From Elusimicrobiota bacterium (GTDB taxonomy: Bacteria > Elusimicrobiota > Elusimicrobia > UBA1565 > UBA9628): a stretch of 12,212 nucleotides of DNA. Position numbers and translations under genes: made by a program. This document shows positions 5,585-12,212 of this stretch, piece by piece (position 1 is the stretch's first letter; each line of letters opens with the position of its first letter). Below the pieces are notes generated by a model that saw only the letters and a list, made by a program, of their open reading frames with translations, searched no databases and was not told where the DNA came from. The stretch is from the NCBI GenBank assembly GCA_028717525.1, contig JAQUNT010000021.1:1-12212 (forward strand), written 5' to 3'.

Positions 5585-6923
5585 ACCGGACCCCAAGACT
5601 CTCTGGTCCCAGTCCGTCGAGCGCCTGCGTTCCGAGATCGGCGAGGACGCCGACCTCTGGCTGCGTCCCGTCGAGGTCGTGCGCCTGGCCGACCAGGTCC
5701 TGCACCTCAAAGTCCCCAACAAGTTCTTCTCGGACGGGATCAAGGACCGCTTCCAGAAGCGCCTCATCTCCATTATCAAGGACGTCAGCGGCCAGGACAT
5801 CGGCATCGACTACGAGATCAGCACGGACCTCAAGAACCGCCTGCCCGTCTCGGACCCGATCGAGGCGCCGGGCCCGCAGTCGGAGTTCCCGCTCAGCGAG
5901 TTCAACCCGCGCTACACTTTCGCCTCCTTCGTGGTGGGGAAGTCCAACCGCCTGGCCTACGCCACGGCCGAGGTCATCGGCAAGCAGCCGGGCACGCAGT
6001 ACAACCCCTTCTTCCTCTACGGCGGCGTGGGCCTGGGCAAGACCCACCTGCTGCACGCCATCGGCAGCGCCCTGCGCCAGAACTTCCCGCGCTCGCGCGT
6101 GCTCTACACCACGGCCGAGGAGTTCGTCAACGACTACATCAACTCCATCCACCACCACAAGCCCGACGACTTCCGGGCCAAGTACCGCAACCTGGACTGC
6201 CTGCTCATCGACGACATCCAGTTCCTCATCGCCAAGGAGCAGAGCGAGCAGGAGTTCTTCAACACCTTCAACGCCCTGCACCAGTCCAAGCGCCAGATCG
6301 TGCTCACCTCGGACCGGGTGCCCAACGAGATGACCCCCCACGAGCGCCGCCTGGTCTCGCGCTTCGAGTGGGGCCTGGTGGCGGACATCACCCCCCCGGA
6401 CCTGGAGACGCGCATCGCCATCCTGCGCAAGAAGTCCGAGCTGGAGCAGTTCTACGTGCCGGACGACGTCATCCTCTACGTGGCCTCCACGGTCAAGACC
6501 AACATCCGCCTGCTGGAGGGCTCGCTCATCCGCCTCAAGGCCTTCGCCTCGGTCATCGGCAGCGGCCTGACCGTGGAGAGCGCCAAGGAGATCCTCAAGG
6601 ACTCCCTGCCCCACGACGTGTCCAGCCCGGTGCAGCTGGAGACCATCCAGCGCCTGGTGGCGCACAAGTACTCTTTGGACGTCCGCGACCTCAAGGGCCA
6701 GCAGCGCACCGCCCAGATCGTCATGCCCCGCCAAGTGGCCATGTACCTGGCCTCGGTGATGACCGAGCTCTCCTCCACGGACATCGGCCGGGCCTTCGGC
6801 GGCCGCGACCACACCACGGTCCTGCACGCCCGCAAGAAGATCCAGAAGATCCTGGACGAGGACCCCTTCTTCCTGGAGCTGGTCAACAAGCTCCAGTCCG
6901 ACATCAAGGCTGTGGAGAACTGA
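5577..6923 (+). CDS. dnaA: Chromosomal replication initiator protein DnaA
   Basis: Binds DnaA boxes and, in its ATP form, opens the origin and helps load the helicase; it is also a transcription regulator. Of 448 residues: domain I about 1-80 (LWSQSVERLRSEIG), a short linker 81-105, the AAA+ domain from NPRYTFASFVVG (110-121) with Walker A GGVGLGKTH (149-157), Walker B LLIDDIQF (209-216), SRFEWGL near the arginine finger (261-267) and sensor II NIRLLEGSL (309-317), then the DNA-binding domain IV with the signature GGRDHTTVLHA (408-418). Everything needed for activity is present. The start is GTG at 5577; a TAA lies two codons upstream, so no longer form exists. No good Shine-Dalgarno is seen, only GGA within a DnaA box. 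It is followed by dnaN after 153 bases. Confidence 0.97.
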   Translation: MNTPDPKTLWSQSVERLRSEIGEDADLWLRPVEVVRLADQVLHLKVPNKFFSDGIKDRFQKRLISIIKDVSGQDIGIDYEISTDLKNRLPVSDPIEAPGPQSEFPLSEFNPRYTFASFVVGKSNRLAYATAEVIGKQPGTQYNPFFLYGGVGLGKTHLLHAIGSALRQNFPRSRVLYTTAEEFVNDYINSIHHHKPDDFRAKYRNLDCLLIDDIQFLIAKEQSEQEFFNTFNALHQSKRQIVLTSDRVPNEMTPHERRLVSRFEWGLVADITPPDLETRIAILRKKSELEQFYVPDDVILYVASTVKTNIRLLEGSLIRLKAFASVIGSGLTVESAKEILKDSLPHDVSSPVQLETIQRLVAHKYSLDVRDLKGQQRTAQIVMPRQVAMYLASVMTELSSTDIGRAFGGRDHTTVLHARKKIQKILDEDPFFLELVNKLQSDIKAVEN

Positions 6924-7076
6924 CGGGATGAAATGTGCAAGACCGGCCGGGAGCGGGTCCCCTGTGCAAAAGGCGGACAACTCGGCGGGATTTTCAACAG
7001 GCCGGCGGCGCGGGCTCCCGATGGGCCGTCCCCCGAAAGCGCCCTTTTTCCGGTCCTATTAAGAGGATGATGAATA
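6924..7076 (+). other. dnaA-dnaN intergenic region with box-like repeats and AT-rich end
   Basis: Two TGTGCAA repeats lie at 6934-6940 and 6963-6969. Extended to 9 bases, the second (TGTGCAAAA) differs from TGTGNATAA at one position and the first at two. From 7061 on into dnaN the sequence turns AT-rich (29 of 40 A/T at 7061-7100). AGAGGA at 7062-7067 is the dnaN ribosome binding site, 9 bases before its ATG. No intrinsic terminator is seen, so dnaA and dnaN may share a transcript. Confidence 0.45.
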
Positions 7077-8188
7077 ATGAAGATACATTGCAATAAAGAA
7101 GACCTGACCAAAGGCATCCAAACCATACAGTCCGCCCTGTCCTCCCGCACCACGCTGCCCATCCTGCTCAACTTCATGATGGAGACCGAGAGCTCCAAGA
7201 TCAAGGTCTCCTCCACGGACCTGGAGATGGGCGTCAAGCACTACCTGCCCGCGGAGGTCGAGGCCGACGGCAGCATCACCATCCCGGCCAAGAAGTTCTC
7301 CGAGATCCTGCACAGCCTGCCCGACGGCCACGAGGTGGAGCTCAGCGTGGACGCCGGAGACAAGGTGCACGTCAAGTGCGGCCGCTCGCGCTTCGCCCTG
7401 CTGGGCGCCCCCAAGTCCGAGTACCCGGTCCTGCCCGAGTTCGACCGGAAGGAGGCCTTCTCCCTGCCCATGGGACTGGTCGCGGACATGGTCAGGAAGA
7501 CCATCTTCGCCGCCTCCTCGGATGAGACCCGGCACGTGCTCAACGGGGTCTACTGGAGCGCGCGCAAGGGCGCTCTGGAGATGGTGGCCACGGACGGCCG
7601 CCGGCTGGCCGTGACCGGTCGCAAGGGCGCGCTCAAGGACCGGGAGTTCCAGATCATCGTCCCCACCAAGGTCCTGGCCGAACTGCTGCGCCTGTTCAGC
7701 TCGCGGGACATCAAGCCCGATGCGCAGGATAAGCTCCAGGTCGGTGTGACCGACAACCAGATCGTGTTCCAGGCCGGGGAGACCACCCTGATCTCGCGCC
7801 TCATCGGCGGCACCTTCCCCAACTACGAGCAGGTCATCCCCCAGAAGAAGGACATCTCCGTGGTGCTGGGGGCGGCGGATCTGCTGGCGGTCACCAAGCG
7901 CGCCGCGCTCTGCGCCCTGGACCGCGGGGGCTCGGTCAAGTTCGCCCTGCTCAAGAAGTGCCTGCACATCTCGGCCTCGTCGCCCAACCTGGAGTTCAAC
8001 GACGAGCTGGAGGTGGACTATTCGGGCGCCGACTTCCAGGTCGCCTTCAACCCCCATTTCATGGTGGACGCCTTGAAGCACGCCGACTGCGAGAAGGTCT
8101 CCTTGGGCTTCACCAGCCCGGTCAACCCGGTGCTCATCGAGCCGGTCGGCGGCGACGAGAGCCGCTTCGTCATCATGCCCATGCGCAT

Positions 8189-8192
<4 letters not shown>
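7077..8192 (+). CDS. dnaN: DNA polymerase III beta subunit (sliding clamp)
   Basis: Ring-forming clamp that holds DNA polymerase III, and many repair proteins, on DNA. The 371 residues have the normal length for the three-domain clamp. Recognisable pieces are MKIHCNKEDLTKGIQTIQSA at the start, ATDGRRLAV in the second domain, LIGGTFPNYEQVIP near the domain 2/3 border (the family usually has D where the second G stands) and the C-terminal FVIMPMRI, part of the pocket for clamp-binding motifs. The ATG at 7077 has AGAGGA at a good distance. The first 10 codons or so are clearly AT-richer than the rest. It overlaps the next gene by 4 bases (ATGA, 8189-8192). Confidence 0.97.
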
Positions 8193-11115
<2,923 letters not shown>

Positions 11116-11124
11116 AGGACAGCC

Positions 11125-12212
<1,088 letters not shown>

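Noticed and set aside
5421..6980. A 519-codon minus-strand frame across dnaA and the origin region
   Set aside because: Same antisense artefact over dnaA; the DnaA frame has all family motifs and this frame has none.

Overview
This window looks like the replication-origin region of a GC-rich bacterial chromosome (roughly two thirds G+C by eye). Two gene blocks diverge from one AT-richer intergenic region at 5275-5576. Everything to the right is read rightwards and everything to the left is read leftwards, so all genes would run with the replication forks if the origin lies in that gap. I see no mobile element, tRNA, rRNA or CRISPR. The genes are intact apart from ptsI and gyrA, which run off the two ends.

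Right block (+ strand): dnaA, dnaN, a small DUF721/DciA-like gene, gyrB and gyrA. This is the classic initiator, sliding clamp and gyrase cluster. dnaN and the DUF721 gene overlap by 4 bases. The DUF721 gene runs into gyrB, and gyrB is followed after 9 bases by gyrA.

Left block (- strand, read from about 5350 down to 1): hpf (long ribosome hibernation factor), hprK (HPr kinase/phosphorylase), rapZ, then EIIA, EIIB, EIIC and EIID of a mannose-family phosphotransferase system, ptsH (HPr) and ptsI (enzyme I). It is one tightly packed unit: most junctions are 4-base ATGA or GTGA overlaps. It holds a whole phosphorelay (PEP to EI to HPr-His15 to EIIA-His9 to EIIB-His14 to sugar through EIIC/EIID) plus the kinase that modifies HPr-Ser46. 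So nutrient sensing, transport control and ribosome dormancy are encoded together beside the origin.

The intergenic region holds two AT-rich islands, candidate promoters for both directions, and three DnaA-box-like 9-mers whose starts are spaced exactly 11 bases apart. The last overlaps the GTG start codon of dnaA. A second AT-rich stretch and two weaker box-like repeats lie between dnaA and dnaN, so a bipartite origin is possible.

Taxonomy is uncertain. HprK, RapZ and a mannose-family PTS in one operon, a GyrB with a large insert after the TOPRIM domain, and DUF721 beside dnaN fit a Gram-negative lineage such as Elusimicrobiota or a deltaproteobacterial group; this is inference. I found no clearly new system. 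The least expected signal is a perfect 15-bp inverted repeat inside hprK.
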